Below, one piece after another: positions 22,591 through 32,286 of a DNA stretch of 32,341 bases. The notes under the pieces were generated by a model. The model did not search any database, was not told the DNA's origin, and was given only the letters and a program-made list of their open reading frames with translations. The stretch is from Thermoplasmatales archaeon. Lineage in GTDB: Archaea > Thermoplasmatota > Penumbrarchaeia > Penumbrarchaeales > Penumbrarchaeaceae. The DNA lies in the NCBI GenBank assembly GCA_030595715.1, contig JAUVCN010000023.1, positions 1-32,341 of the forward strand. Direction: 5' to 3'. The position numbers were made by a program, and so were the translations under genes. Positions within the stretch are counted from its first letter, which is position 1, and every line of letters starts with the position of its first letter.

Positions 22591-23062
22591 ACCTGTCATC
22601 CGCATACTCTGACAGGAACCTTTGAAGCTTCCCTTCGAGCCAGCCTATCCTTGCATCCGTCCTCTCATCCCCCTGTGGGATGTATGGTTTGATATCAAGG
22701 ACAGGAGTCCCGTCTATCATATCGATATCGAGGATGTTCAGGTTGTTTCCTTCTATACTGACCAATCTTACCAGATGAAGGCCGATCGGGTTCGGCCTTC
22801 TTGGGGCCCTGGTGGAGAAGACCCCCCTTTTCACATCGTCAAGGAACGGTGTGACCAGCAGATCATAATCTTTACTCTTATGGAAATAGGTGATGACAAT
22901 GATGTGTGAAAAGCCATCAAGGTCCGATAATCCTTCCACGTATTCGTCCAGGATCTCGATGGAACCTTCGATATCACTTCCTGCTCTGGTCTGGATAGGA
23001 ACTCCTGAAGGTTCCTTGAAAGGTGATCTGACGTAACCTATCGGTGAAAATTCTATCTTCAT
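22583..23062 (-). CDS. trmO: tRNA (adenine-N6)-methyltransferase TrmO family (TsaA/YaeB)
   Basis: 159 residues, single-domain size. The family uses S-adenosylmethionine to methylate N6 of t6A37 in certain tRNAs (m6t6A). Diagnostic motifs are FSPIGYVRSPF at the N-terminus, EILDEYVEGLSDLDGFSHII in the middle, and FSTRAPRRPNPIGLHLVRL with the SAM-binding ARAP.RPNPIG-type segment. The C-terminal domain of bacterial TrmO is absent, as in many archaeal homologues, so the target may differ. The stop overlaps the end of the OsmC-like gene on the opposite strand by 8 bp. Confidence 0.9.
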   Translation of the reverse strand: MKIEFSPIGYVRSPFKEPSGVPIQTRAGSDIEGSIEILDEYVEGLSDLDGFSHIIVITYFHKSKDYDLLVTPFLDDVKRGVFSTRAPRRPNPIGLHLVRLVSIEGNNLNILDIDMIDGTPVLDIKPYIPQGDERTDARIGWLEGKLQRFLSEYADDRFS

Positions 23063-23164
23063 GATCGATGAACCGGATATGGAGTATTACATCTTTCTGA
23101 TGCTATGGCAAGAAAAATGAAAAATGACATGCGTCCGGCCATTTAAAGAGCTGCTTAATCATTT

Positions 23165-23377
23165 ATGTCAATGGTCGGTGAATATTCCCCAATTGTAACC
23201 TTCACTATACTTTAGATTACTATATTGCTATCAGCATTTGTTTTCATTGACATTAATAATATCAGGATCCGTCTGATCGCTATTGCAGTAGCAGTTACTA
23301 TCCATTTATTGATGATCAAAACCTACAGACAAGCAGAATGCACGATTATCCTTTTTAGATTAATGGAACAAAGCTGA
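23165..23377 (+). pseudogene. Broken small hydrophobic ORF with in-frame TAG
   Basis: A 71-codon plus-strand frame (including the stop) between trmO and the FG-GAP gene starts at ATG 23165 and is interrupted by one TAG at 23213. Beyond the TAG it encodes 53 residues with two membrane-like segments (TILLSAFVFIDI and RLIAIAVAVTIHLLMI). A TATA-like ATTTAAAG lies about 20 bp before the ATG. TAG also ends clear genes in this window (1002, 1796), so readthrough as pyrrolysine is not supported. Either a decayed gene or a 51-residue protein from the TTG at 23225. Confidence 0.35.
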
Positions 23378-23434
23378 ATTTGAATGGGGCTCATCCATAT
23401 TCTTATCTTGAAGATCCTCAAATTATTCCGTGCA

Positions 23435-26320
23435 CTACCAAGTGCCCTCCTCCTCCCTCTTTTTCCAGATCATGAAGCCAACACCAGCGATAAAAATGAT
23501 CAATAGAACTATGGTAATAATATTCAGGACATTTCCAAGTCCGATCTTACCTGAGCTATCATCCTGGTCCTTTGATAGATCTCCAATATCTTTTTCCAAT
23601 TCCGAGAGCATATCCAGCTCCTGATCGATCTGGTCAAGCTCTCCGCCAATTTCATCCAGTTGTGAAAGTGTGGCCATATCTCCAGATATTCCCGTCAGTG
23701 AACTCAAAGTTGAATTTTCGAATTCCACTACTCCATCTTGAACTTCCTGGATCATCTGAAGAAGCAAGGTATCATTCTCTCCAGACATATCGATGAGCTC
23801 ATTCAACAGTGAATGAATATCTGCTAAAGTCGACATTGAGAGGTGATCTATCATACTATATATATCCAATGCCAGAGCTTCATTTCCATCATCAACCACT
23901 TCCAGTATATTCTCAAGCTCCGGTTCAAGCCAGGTTCTAAATGAATTGATCTGCGCAGATAATGTGGACATTTCTTGAAGGATCGAAGCATTCAATTCGG
24001 CTATAGAAGCAAGTAATGATGCTGAATTCAGATCGACATGATATTGAAGTTCATCTATCCTATCTCTCAGAGTCTCATTCAAAGATGAGATATCGCTGAG
24101 AACAGAAAAAAGGGTTGACCTTACCTCATCTCCAAGAATACCTACAGAACCTGCAAGTGAGGTTAAATTTGTATCGATACCCATCAACATCTGTGACTGC
24201 GATGATTGGATTGTTATTATCTGACCAAGCATCAGCTCCATTCGAGTGAGGTTCTCTGATATTGAATTATTCATCAATTCCATAAATAAATCAATACCAT
24301 TAACAGAAGAATCGATTTCATGTAGCAAGGTCATGGTTCCATCAAGGGGATTCAAAGGATAAGGATCATTGAAATCCAAGATGCCGTCATTATCATCATC
24401 AAAATCAGCAAGATTCCCAGTACCGTCAAGATCTGTATCCAGCCACTCTTTTCTATTTAACGGAAACATGTCCCTTCCATCGTCGTATCCGTCACCATCA
24501 TCGTCATCATCGTATGCATTACCAATACCATCTCTGTCTGTATCAAGATCACATAGAATGGATGCGGTTCCTCTTATCTCTGATAAAGCTCCATCTCCAT
24601 CAATGCAAACAACAGTGTAGGAATAGACTCTCCCAAGGGTTACGTCGGTATCATTGAAACTGTTCATGGAGACTCCTATCAGTTCATAATTTGATCCATC
24701 ACTTGACCGAAGGACCCTGTATCCAACAATGGGTTCATTCCAGTAAAAACTGGTATTCCATGATATCGAGATCTGTCCTCCATCTTTGGAACACTCTGCA
24801 TCAATATTCTGGACTGGAGGAGGAGTAGAATACATATTGAACAGGTATACCTGACCGCGGTTGGTTCCACCTTCATCCCTTTCTGCGGCGCCAATGAGGA
24901 CGTCAGCGAAACCATCACCATTGACATCACCCGCACCACTGATCTCCGACCATTTGATATCACCATAATTTTCACGTTCGATGGAAATATCGGCCTTTTC
25001 CAATATGTCAGAATCCATGGACCATCCATTCGCGCGACCTTTGATGATGAAAATCTCTCTATAAGATGAGAGATAACCATCGGATTTCAGTAGAATATCA
25101 CAATATCCGTCCCTATCAACATCTCCAGCTCCTGACATAAATTGTCCAATTCCAATCTGTTGAGTGTTCCCTATGATCGAAGCATCCGCATTCGAAAGAT
25201 CCGTGTCCAATGACCAAACGACACTCCTTCCGAAAAAAATATAAGCCTGCCCTGCCTGCGATCCTCCATCATCATTTCCATAAGCACCAATTAGGAAATC
25301 ATCGAACCCGTCCCCATTCATATCTCCGATGCCGTCCACATCGAGTCCAGCTTTATCATATGCGGACTCTCCAATAAAAGATGCTGAAATCGCACTGGAT
25401 GAGAGGCTGACATTCTTGGACCAGTATTTTTTCCCCAATATCAAATAAGCCTTTCCAGAACTATAACCACCATCACAATTGTATGGCGCTCCAATGAGAA
25501 TGTCATCATATCCATCATTGTTAACATCACCAGCACCTGAAACACTATAGCCCGATCTATCCTGATAAGCTTCAGCGATATATGAAGCATCAGAGATTGA
25601 AAGGTTCGTATCCATTCTCCAATCTGACTCTTTACCTAATATCAGATACGTTTTCCCCCCTCCAGTCATGTCCACGGGATTGTAATAAAGGTAAGCTCCA
25701 ATTAATATATCACAGAATCCATCATTGTTAACATCACCGGCACTGGATATGGAAAAACCTGAACGATCCTGGCTATACTCCCCATAAAAAGATGCATCTG
25801 AACCAGATAGGTTCATGTCCTTTTCCCAACCTGTCATCTTTCCGAAGATCAAATAACTCTGTCCTGATGATATACCATTTTCATCGTTACCGGGTGACCC
25901 AACCATAATATCATCATACCCATCACCATTAACATCGCCAACACTTGTTACAACTCCAGCAAGATCACCACTATTCTCCCCTATAAATGAAGCATCCGCG
26001 TTGGATATATTAAGGTCCATTTGCCATCCGTTCTCTTTCCCAAAGAACAGGTAGGACTGGCCCGCATTATCTCCACCTTCATCATTTCTGCTACATCCGA
26101 TCAAGATGTCATCATATCCATCGCCATTTACATCTCCAGCACTGCTCAGACACCAACCCAAATAGTCCTCATCGCCCTCACCGATGAAGGACGCATGAGC
26201 CAGACCAAGGTTGATCTTTTTCTTGTATTCAATAGCATCCGCTTCATCTTCGAATATCGGTATCGCTGACATTACCACACAGAATGCTATCGATATTGCT
26301 ATTATCCATTTGATTCTCAT
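23435..26320 (-). CDS. Surface protein: seven FG-GAP blades, Fn3, calcium-binding repeats, coiled-coil stalk, membrane anchor
   Basis: 961 residues. A signal peptide (about 1-22) precedes seven integrin-alpha-like FG-GAP repeats of about 65 residues, whose calcium loops DVNGDGYDD (or DMNGDGFDD, DVDRDGYCD) begin at about 63, 129, 197, 265, 333, 400 and 465, enough to close one seven-bladed propeller. A fibronectin-type module follows (about 500-590), then Asp-rich thrombospondin-3-type repeats (DTDRDGIGNAYDDDDDGDGYDD and following, 590-660). Residues about 670-915 are long helices of a stalk, with Asn-x-Ser/Thr sites, and a membrane helix near 925-950 ends in WKKREEEGTW. Probable role: calcium-dependent adhesion at the tip of a stalk. 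It is preceded on the same strand by a small acidic membrane protein 25 bp away. Confidence 0.88.
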   Translation of the reverse strand: MRIKWIIAISIAFCVVMSAIPIFEDEADAIEYKKKINLGLAHASFIGEGDEDYLGWCLSSAGDVNGDGYDDILIGCSRNDEGGDNAGQSYLFFGKENGWQMDLNISNADASFIGENSGDLAGVVTSVGDVNGDGYDDIMVGSPGNDENGISSGQSYLIFGKMTGWEKDMNLSGSDASFYGEYSQDRSGFSISSAGDVNNDGFCDILIGAYLYYNPVDMTGGGKTYLILGKESDWRMDTNLSISDASYIAEAYQDRSGYSVSGAGDVNNDGYDDILIGAPYNCDGGYSSGKAYLILGKKYWSKNVSLSSSAISASFIGESAYDKAGLDVDGIGDMNGDGFDDFLIGAYGNDDGGSQAGQAYIFFGRSVVWSLDTDLSNADASIIGNTQQIGIGQFMSGAGDVDRDGYCDILLKSDGYLSSYREIFIIKGRANGWSMDSDILEKADISIERENYGDIKWSEISGAGDVNGDGFADVLIGAAERDEGGTNRGQVYLFNMYSTPPPVQNIDAECSKDGGQISISWNTSFYWNEPIVGYRVLRSSDGSNYELIGVSMNSFNDTDVTLGRVYSYTVVCIDGDGALSEIRGTASILCDLDTDRDGIGNAYDDDDDGDGYDDGRDMFPLNRKEWLDTDLDGTGNLADFDDDNDGILDFNDPYPLNPLDGTMTLLHEIDSSVNGIDLFMELMNNSISENLTRMELMLGQIITIQSSQSQMLMGIDTNLTSLAGSVGILGDEVRSTLFSVLSDISSLNETLRDRIDELQYHVDLNSASLLASIAELNASILQEMSTLSAQINSFRTWLEPELENILEVVDDGNEALALDIYSMIDHLSMSTLADIHSLLNELIDMSGENDTLLLQMIQEVQDGVVEFENSTLSSLTGISGDMATLSQLDEIGGELDQIDQELDMLSELEKDIGDLSKDQDDSSGKIGLGNVLNIITIVLLIIFIAGVGFMIWKKREEEGTW

Positions 26321-26345
26321 ATTTGTCCCTCCAGATTTTAATATA

Positions 26346-26705
26346 TCAACTGATCCTTAGATTGTGTCTATTATTAGGCAATTTGTTCATTGGTCGTCTT
26401 CTAATGATTGTAAACATCAGCAAAGCGGAGATCAATACTCCCATAACTCCCATCATCCCAAAACGGGGACTTGAGGAACTTTCATCTGTATAATCTTCTG
26501 TGGTGTCATCGTCCGAGGGATCATCATAGTCATCCCCTGGGGGATCTTCAAATCCTATCAGGTCCATCCCAACATCGTCAGTTGCAGATGCGGAGATTCT
26601 CAATATTTCCCCGTGACCATCAAGATGTTTCTTGTCAATCTTTTGGCCCCCTGCAGAAACGATCGTTGATAAAAGGGCCAACATCAATGCCATAGCTTCG
26701 ATCAA
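26346..26705 (-). CDS. Small acidic, membrane-anchored surface protein
   Basis: 119 residues from a TTG at 26705, or 115 from an ATG at 26693; the start is uncertain since no convincing ribosome-binding site is near. A short signal-like hydrophobic segment (AMALMLALLSTIVSAGG) is followed by about 35 mixed residues, a disordered Asp/Ser-rich linker (DPPGDDYDDPSDDDTTEDYT), then a C-terminal membrane helix FGMMGVMGVLISALLMFTII and a basic tail RRRPMNKLPNNR. The linker would project a small domain from the surface. It ends 25 bp before the FG-GAP gene, so both may be one transcript; a partner role is speculative. No family is recognised. Confidence 0.6.
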   Translation of the reverse strand: MIEAMALMLALLSTIVSAGGQKIDKKHLDGHGEILRISASATDDVGMDLIGFEDPPGDDYDDPSDDDTTEDYTDESSSSPRFGMMGVMGVLISALLMFTIIRRRPMNKLPNNRHNLRIS

Positions 26706-27153
26706 TAGAACGTTTGCAACTCCCGTTCTTGTCCCCCCATATCCAATCCAACGAAATCAAATGAAATAGCAAATGTAAACATGATACATAATAGTTACTA
26801 ATTGGTTATAATTACCATATTATCTTAATTTATCCACTCATATCAGGAAAGGGTAATGTTTAATACCCATATTGGCAACATATATTTATTCACATGTATT
26901 GAGATACGCAAATCTACCTAACATGTTAAAAAATATGGCTCTTCTCCAAGTTTAGGTCAGAATTGCGTAGTCGTATATGAGCAATATCATCAATATAATA
27001 ACATATTATGATGAATAAATAATAAATTGATTTGGGAATATTCATTTCTATTAACGTATATGGAATTCTAAAGGCTTCAAAGATCACTCGACTATGTTAT
27101 TCAATTCCAGATTAGTCCGATGAATTATCTATTGAAAGATGTGTTCATATTGG

Positions 27154-27171
27154 TCTCCCTAAATTGGGAGA
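27154..27171. repeat. Hairpin next to A/T palindrome
   Basis: TCTCCC and GGGAGA pair across a 6-base loop; the downstream plus strand has a T-rich tract. It could act as a bidirectional stop, though no gene ends close to it on the plus strand. Confidence 0.3.
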
Positions 27172-27257
27172 TGAATCAAAAATATTTTTTGATTTGATTT
27201 TACCCTAATTTGAAAAAACAAGGTCCGATCAAAAGCATTGTGCCTTGACTCAACAAG

Positions 27258-27275
27258 AGAAAAAAAAGAAAGGAT
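27258..27275 (-). terminator. T-tract terminator of the restriction operon
   Basis: Eight thymines followed by CTTTC on the minus strand, about 130 bp beyond the last gene. This is the first strong T-tract after that stop and is where archaeal polymerase would be expected to end. Confidence 0.4.
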
Positions 27276-27402
27276 AAAGGACCCACTTGAGCGTTTTTTG
27301 CCTTAATTCCCGATTTAAAGGATCAAACGGCTACCTAGTTTTAATTTCCTATAGGACAAGAAAACCGCTATCATTGTATGATCATGTCAAGAAGGTATCC
27401 TA

Positions 27403-28224
27403 CTAAGCCATCATTAATATCCATATCATTAACCCTATAATCGATGGCAAGGTTCCTGCAACTCCAAGAATGACCCTCCACTTGAACACTCTCTTTTCCA
27501 TAATGCTCCCTTTGATGATCATCGGTAGAAATGCAGAAAGGATGGAGAGCGTCGAAAGACCAACAAAGATCCATGAGCCTGTCACTACCGCATCGATATT
27601 CTCTTCATCGATCAGGAAACCTCCATCCCCGTATCCTTCCGGATCTGCAGTCTGATTCCGATCATCTTCTGCAGGTAGGCCATCCAACGTACTGCTGAAG
27701 ATCAGCAGGAATATGGCTACGAAAAGACCAAAGGTTGCTATCGTCTGCGGAAATGTGAATATCAATAGGCTGCTAGAGAATGGATACCGTTCTCTATTGT
27801 ATGATGAACTCCGATAACGCCCTTGCTTACGGAGTTCCTTGAAGTCGGGTTCTTCCTCCTTCAGATAATCCTTCATGAAATAGGATATAAGTATACCTTG
27901 GGAAACCAGCGAGATCACAGCTGGAATTCCAAGGACCCAACCGACCATGTCAACCGCTCTTTCCTGGTAATGTTCCACAATCTCCCCTGTACTTATGAGA
28001 ATAGCGATCGGAACGATACCGTAAAAAGCAGGAACGATCGCTGTTAGGAGAAACATGATCACATAGCGTCTTTTATTCTTGACGATCTCCGAGATATCCT
28101 TCCTTTCCATCCGGTACTCATCTAGACCCCTCTGAAATGAGGCCCAGATTATAAAGGACATGATGATGCCTGTGATCAATGGAAGAGCTATGCACAGTAT
28201 CCATACAAGTATTGGAATTTCCAT
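27403..28224 (-). CDS. Six-helix membrane protein resembling a three-hairpin A/V-ATPase proteolipid (K/c subunit) without carboxylates
   Basis: 273 residues from the ATG at 28224, which has AGGAG nine bases upstream; the frame runs on to 28254 inside hsdR. Three helical hairpins end with the same kind of segment: LLTAIVPAFYGIVPIAILIS, IFTFPQTIATFGLFVAIFLL, and GVAGTLPSIIGLMIWILMM. This P-x-T...G-L...A..L pattern is that of the proton-binding helix in subunit K, where P-E-T carries the essential Glu. Here the position reads Ala, Gln and Ser, so ion transport by the rotor mechanism is not expected. Loops between hairpins are longer and more charged than usual. It lies 14 bp after hsdR, so it is in the restriction operon. 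Family assignment is by eye and moderate. Confidence 0.5.
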   Translation of the reverse strand: MEIPILVWILCIALPLITGIIMSFIIWASFQRGLDEYRMERKDISEIVKNKRRYVIMFLLTAIVPAFYGIVPIAILISTGEIVEHYQERAVDMVGWVLGIPAVISLVSQGILISYFMKDYLKEEEPDFKELRKQGRYRSSSYNRERYPFSSSLLIFTFPQTIATFGLFVAIFLLIFSSTLDGLPAEDDRNQTADPEGYGDGGFLIDEENIDAVVTGSWIFVGLSTLSILSAFLPMIIKGSIMEKRVFKWRVILGVAGTLPSIIGLMIWILMMA

Positions 28225-28238
28225 GTCAAAATCTCCTA

Positions 28239-31200
28239 TCAAGTTTCCCCACATAACAATTCTGCTTGCTCAAGAACGGTCTTTGTTGCCTTTTCCTGCA
28301 TGTCAGGAGGATACCCGTATTTTCTAAGGATCCTCTTCACCATGATCCTCATCTTCGCCCGGATGCTTTCTTTTACCGACCAATCGATAGTTGCATTTCG
28401 ATGAACTGTTTCAACAAGTTCCCTTGCAATGATCTTTAACGTGTCATCTCCAAGGACCTTGACCGCACTATCATTAGTTTCCAATGCGTCATAAAAGGCA
28501 ACTTCCTCAGCTGATAGGCCAAGCTTCTCTCCTCTTTTCTTCGCTTCTCTCATCTGTTTTGCAAGTTTAATGAGTTCTTCAATGATCTGCGCTGTCTTGA
28601 CAGATTGATTTTGATATAGATTAATGGTCTTCTTGAGCATTGCTGAAAAAGACCTGGACTGAACGAGATTTGTTCTTTTCACTTCCTTCATCTCTTCCAG
28701 CAGTAGCTTTCTTAACAGCTCAACAGCCAGATTCTTGTGTTTCATGCCCTTGACTTCTGCCAGAAATTCATTGGATAGGATGGATATATCCGGTTTTTTC
28801 AAACCTGCAGCATCGAAAATATCAACAACCTTGTCTGTTGCTATTGCGGATGAGATTATCTGTTTGATGGCTTGATTGATCTCCTCCGGACTTCTACCAG
28901 TTTTTGATGTGGATTTATTTAAAGCTGCTTTTACTGCCTGGAAGAAACCAACATCATTTCTGATCTCATGGGTTTTTTCATGTGGTACCGAGAGTGCAAA
29001 TGCCTTGGATAGATCGCCAACGATCCTGTTCAACCTGCTTTTTCCATCATCTTGTTCAAGAATATGCTCCTGTGCTGCCGGGATCAAGCCAAGTTTCTGT
29101 TCCGGTGTTCCCGTGATCCATTTTGTATAATCGAATCCATGGAAAAGGTTACAGCATTTCTCGTATTCTCTTATCATCACAGCCACAGCTTGATCCTGAT
29201 CGATGGCCGTATTGCCTTTCCCTCCACTTTCAGTATAATTTGATAGAGCTATCTTCAGTTGATGGGCAAGTCCCAGATAGTCAACGATCAATCCGCCAGG
29301 TTTGTTCTTGAAGACCCTGTTTACTCTGGCGATGGCCTGCATCAATCCATGACCTTTCATTGGTTTATCCACATACATGCTGTGCAAACTGGGAGCATCG
29401 AATCCGGTAAGCCACATATCCCTGACAATTACGATCTTGAAATCCTCATCCGGGTCTTTAAATCGGGTTGCCAGGGCTTCTCTTCTTCTCTTGCTTCTGA
29501 TATGCATTTGCCAATCTTCTGGATCGGATGCTGCTCCGGACATTACAACTTTGATCTCCCCCTTTCCATCATCTTCACCATGCCACTGTGGTTTGATCTT
29601 TGTAATTGCATTGTACATATCAACGCAGATCCTTCTGCTCATGCAGACGAACATCGCCTTCCCTTCCATAGCTTCAAGTCTATCTTCAAAATGGGAAACG
29701 AAATCTTCGGCGATCTTCTTGATCCTGTTCTCCGTGCCAACAATAGCTTCGATCTGAGCCCATTTGGATTTCAGTTTTTCCTTTTTCTCGATCTCCTCTC
29801 CTTCTGTTGCTTCTTCAAAATCCTCATCTATCATGTCAAGATGTGACCTGTCGATGTCAAGTTTGGCCCATCTTCCTTCATAGTAGATCGGCACGGTTGC
29901 TCCGTCATGAACAGCCCTCTGGATATCATAGATACTGATGTAATCTCCAAAGACCGCCTTTGTATTTCTGTCTGTTAATTCCAATGGGGTTCCTGTGAAA
30001 CCGATGAATGACGCATTTGGTAAAGCATCCCTCATGTGTCTCGCAAAACCATCGATGAAATCATACTGGCTTCTGTGAGCTTCATCCGCGATGACAATGA
30101 TATTCGACCTATCCGAAAGCTGTGGGTAATCTTCTCCTTTCTGATCCGGCATGAACTTCTGTATGGTTGTAAAGATCACTCCACCAGACGCTACTTGCAA
30201 TTTCTTTCTCAGGTCTTCCCTGTTTTCAGCTTGTTTTGGCGATTGTCTAAGAAGTTCATGGCATTTCGAGAATGTACCGAACAACTGATCATCAAGGTCG
30301 TTTCTGTCCGTGATAACTACCACAGTTGGATTTTCCATAGCATGTTCAAGGATCATCTTTCCGGTGTAGAATGCCATTGAAAGGCTCTTTCCACTCCCTT
30401 GGGTATGCCAGACAACACCGATCCTTTTCTTTCCAAAGTGATCTTTATCGAAATCATCATCTTTTTGTTTATAATCAAGAGGCAGATCATCCTCTCCACT
30501 CTTGAATGGATAAGATTGGATGTCCAGAACTCCACAGGCAGATAGAGTATATTCTACTGCTTTCAAAACTGCATGGAATTGATGGTATCCAGCTATCTTC
30601 TTTGCATATGATCCACCTGCAATTTCCTCATAAACCACGAAGTGTCTGATGTATTGAAGGAACCTATCTTTTTGGAACAAACCCTTGATCATTACCTCAA
30701 TTTGAGGCATTGTCGTAGGTGCTAGTTCTTCTCCTTCGATGGTCCTCCAGGGTAGGAACCACTCTCGATTTGCGGTCAAGGACCCGAACCTGGCTTCCAA
30801 TCCATCTGAAATGATCAACATCTCATTTGTGTTGAACAGAGATGGTATCTGACTCTTGTATGTCTGTAATTGATTGTAAGCGGACCATATCGTTGCTTTC
30901 TCATCGGTAGGATTCTTCAACTCGATAACAGCCATTGGTAAACCATTGAGAAACATCACAATGTCAGGTCTTCGATTATGCTCCCCTTCCTCAACAGTAA
31001 ATTGATTCACGACCAACCAATCATTATTGTCAGGATCCTGGAAATCAACGATCCGGGCATTATCATGAACGATCCGACCATCAGATCCAACATACTCCAC
31101 CGGAATCCCATTGACCAGCATCTTATGGAATTCGTGATTATTGATCACAGTTGATGGAGACTCGGGTCTTGTCACCTTCCTGAAAGCTTCCTCCAAAGCA

Positions 31201-31394
31201 TCTGAAGGGATCTTTGGATTCAACTTGATCAAGCAGTCCTTGAACCTTCTTTCGAGTATAGTTTCATTGTAAGAACTTCTTTCAGCAGAAGGCTCTTCAG
31301 GTGCAATTTCAGGTCCGTAGAGATTGGAGTAGCAGAGTCTTTCGTACAAGTTGAGTGCAATTTCCTCGACATCTGATTCGGTGATCTCACTCAT
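28239..31394 (-). CDS. hsdR: Type I restriction enzyme, R subunit (HsdR)
   Basis: 1051 residues, the usual length. HsdR supplies DNA translocation and cleavage in the HsdR2M2S complex. The N-terminal nuclease has the PD-(D/E)xK motif: D144 (RRPDIVMF), E158 and K160 (AVIELKNP), and the QxxxY-like NQLQTYK at 174-180. The helicase motor has Walker [14 protein letters not shown] (G333-S337), DEAH at 437-440 ([10 protein letters not shown]), FTGTPLE, and motif VI-type QAIARVNR with GGLIVDYLG. The C-terminal helical part is complete. The start overlaps the winged-helix gene by 4 bp (ATGA). The M and S genes are not in the window but may lie to the right, beyond 32341. Confidence 0.95.
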   Translation of the reverse strand: MSEITESDVEEIALNLYERLCYSNLYGPEIAPEEPSAERSSYNETILERRFKDCLIKLNPKIPSDALEEAFRKVTRPESPSTVINNHEFHKMLVNGIPVEYVGSDGRIVHDNARIVDFQDPDNNDWLVVNQFTVEEGEHNRRPDIVMFLNGLPMAVIELKNPTDEKATIWSAYNQLQTYKSQIPSLFNTNEMLIISDGLEARFGSLTANREWFLPWRTIEGEELAPTTMPQIEVMIKGLFQKDRFLQYIRHFVVYEEIAGGSYAKKIAGYHQFHAVLKAVEYTLSACGVLDIQSYPFKSGEDDLPLDYKQKDDDFDKDHFGKKRIGVVWHTQGSGKSLSMAFYTGKMILEHAMENPTVVVITDRNDLDDQLFGTFSKCHELLRQSPKQAENREDLRKKLQVASGGVIFTTIQKFMPDQKGEDYPQLSDRSNIIVIADEAHRSQYDFIDGFARHMRDALPNASFIGFTGTPLELTDRNTKAVFGDYISIYDIQRAVHDGATVPIYYEGRWAKLDIDRSHLDMIDEDFEEATEGEEIEKKEKLKSKWAQIEAIVGTENRIKKIAEDFVSHFEDRLEAMEGKAMFVCMSRRICVDMYNAITKIKPQWHGEDDGKGEIKVVMSGAASDPEDWQMHIRSKRRREALATRFKDPDEDFKIVIVRDMWLTGFDAPSLHSMYVDKPMKGHGLMQAIARVNRVFKNKPGGLIVDYLGLAHQLKIALSNYTESGGKGNTAIDQDQAVAVMIREYEKCCNLFHGFDYTKWITGTPEQKLGLIPAAQEHILEQDDGKSRLNRIVGDLSKAFALSVPHEKTHEIRNDVGFFQAVKAALNKSTSKTGRSPEEINQAIKQIISSAIATDKVVDIFDAAGLKKPDISILSNEFLAEVKGMKHKNLAVELLRKLLLEEMKEVKRTNLVQSRSFSAMLKKTINLYQNQSVKTAQIIEELIKLAKQMREAKKRGEKLGLSAEEVAFYDALETNDSAVKVLGDDTLKIIARELVETVHRNATIDWSVKESIRAKMRIMVKRILRKYGYPPDMQEKATKTVLEQAELLCGET

Positions 31395-31699
31395 TTCAGG
31401 ACCTCCCAGTGGTCTCCCTTGGCCGGGCCTATCCGACGCAAGCTGCCTTCATTCTGTAACTTTCGAATATTTCGTTCTATTGAAGGTTCAGTTATTCCTA
31501 TGATTGTTGCCAACTCTGGAATAGTTATCTTTTCATTCTCCCTTATGGCACTGATGATTTTTCCCGATGTCTTACCGACACTTTTCCGACGGTTTACCGA
31601 CGTTTTCCCCGACACTATTCCCGAACTTTTCAACGATTCTTGACGTTGATTTATAGGGACAATTATTGGGACATCAGTATTAGAAAATTTTAGATTCAT
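31391..31699 (-). CDS. Winged-helix protein with repeated Gly-Lys-Thr linker
   Basis: 102 residues. Residues about 46-102 form a winged helix: [40 protein letters not shown] and [15 protein letters not shown], the kind found at the C-terminus of AlbA/AAA_4-type regulators, here stand-alone. Before it, residues 24-48 hold imperfect repeats (VSGKTS, VGKTSG), coded by a row of CCGAC units about 12 bp apart at 31575-31612. It overlaps both neighbours by 4 bp, so it is translated with hsdR and may control or modulate the restriction system. Alternatively it is the surviving end of a longer regulator whose catalytic part was lost. Confidence 0.7.
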   Translation of the reverse strand: MNLKFSNTDVPIIVPINQRQESLKSSGIVSGKTSVNRRKSVGKTSGKIISAIRENEKITIPELATIIGITEPSIERNIRKLQNEGSLRRIGPAKGDHWEVLK

Positions 31700-32286
31700 G
31701 AAGAACCTCCCGAATCTGAAAGTTTCTTTTCGAGTTCTTCCTTGAAATATGATAGATTCTCATGAAATCCCCACCCCATTATCTCTGTCTGATCTACATA
31801 TTTTTTAATTCTTGCCAGGGCAGTATCAATATCAATTTGGGACTTATTTTTGATTATAAATTCGCATGTTTTAATGAACATATTCTCGATATTGTCGTAA
31901 TAATCTTCCCACATGTCCCCGTATTTCACGGTGAATTCCACCCCGTGCTGGAAATGGTCAAGCATTAAATCAAGCAGGACGATAGGATCATCTGTTGAAC
32001 TTTTCGCCAGAGTGATTATTTTCTTTGCCTCTTTGAGGTTCGCGCCCTTTGGAGCTCCGTTCTTCTCAGCGTCCCAGAATGCTTTTAAAAGCCTATCTTT
32101 CAGATTTGAAATGATTTTCACATTTTCTTCGTGTCCTTCTGACAATGTTAGTGAGAGTCTGATCTTTACATCTGGACTGACCTTGTAGCAAACTCCAATA
32201 ATATTGATAAGGTCCTTTTCAGTCTTCCCACTTAAACGCTTTTTCACTTCGCGCCAGGGTAGAGTACCAGCGTCATTCGTTGCCAT
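31696..32286 (-). CDS. Hypothetical helical protein of the restriction operon, DUF6155-like
   Basis: 196 residues, soluble and mainly helical. The opening WREVKKRLSGKTEKDLINII and the centre GDMWEDYYDNIENMFIKTCE recall DUF6155 proteins, a family often seen near defence genes; the resemblance is from memory and not checked. No catalytic motif is recognised. The ATG at 32286 shares one base with the preceding stop (TAATG), and its own end overlaps the winged-helix gene by ATGA, so it is firmly part of the operon. Possible role: accessory protein or regulator of restriction. Confidence 0.6.
   Translation of the reverse strand: MATNDAGTLPWREVKKRLSGKTEKDLINIIGVCYKVSPDVKIRLSLTLSEGHEENVKIISNLKDRLLKAFWDAEKNGAPKGANLKEAKKIITLAKSSTDDPIVLLDLMLDHFQHGVEFTVKYGDMWEDYYDNIENMFIKTCEFIIKNKSQIDIDTALARIKKYVDQTEIMGWGFHENLSYFKEELEKKLSDSGGSS

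Larger units (their letters stand above)
26706..27402. other. AT-rich gene-free stretch
   Basis: About 700 bp without a convincing gene in any frame. It holds a dyad GGGTA/TACCC near 26855, a hairpin at 27154-27171 (TCTCCC/GGGAGA) beside the A/T palindrome CAAAAATATTTTTTG (27178-27192), and minus-strand T-tracts. TATA-like elements near 26800 may serve the small acidic gene. It looks like a junction between two accessory modules. Confidence 0.45.

Noticed and set aside
23213-23215. TAG read as pyrrolysine
   Set aside because: TAG serves as the natural stop of genes ending at 1002 and 1796, and no pyl gene is in the window.
23600-26200. Regular repeats suspected as CRISPR or satellite
   Set aside because: They are coding FG-GAP units of about 195 bp in frame, with no spacers.
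27154-27192. Hairpin plus T-rich tract as rho-independent terminator of a plus-strand gene
   Set aside because: No plus-strand gene ends nearby; kept only as a hairpin.
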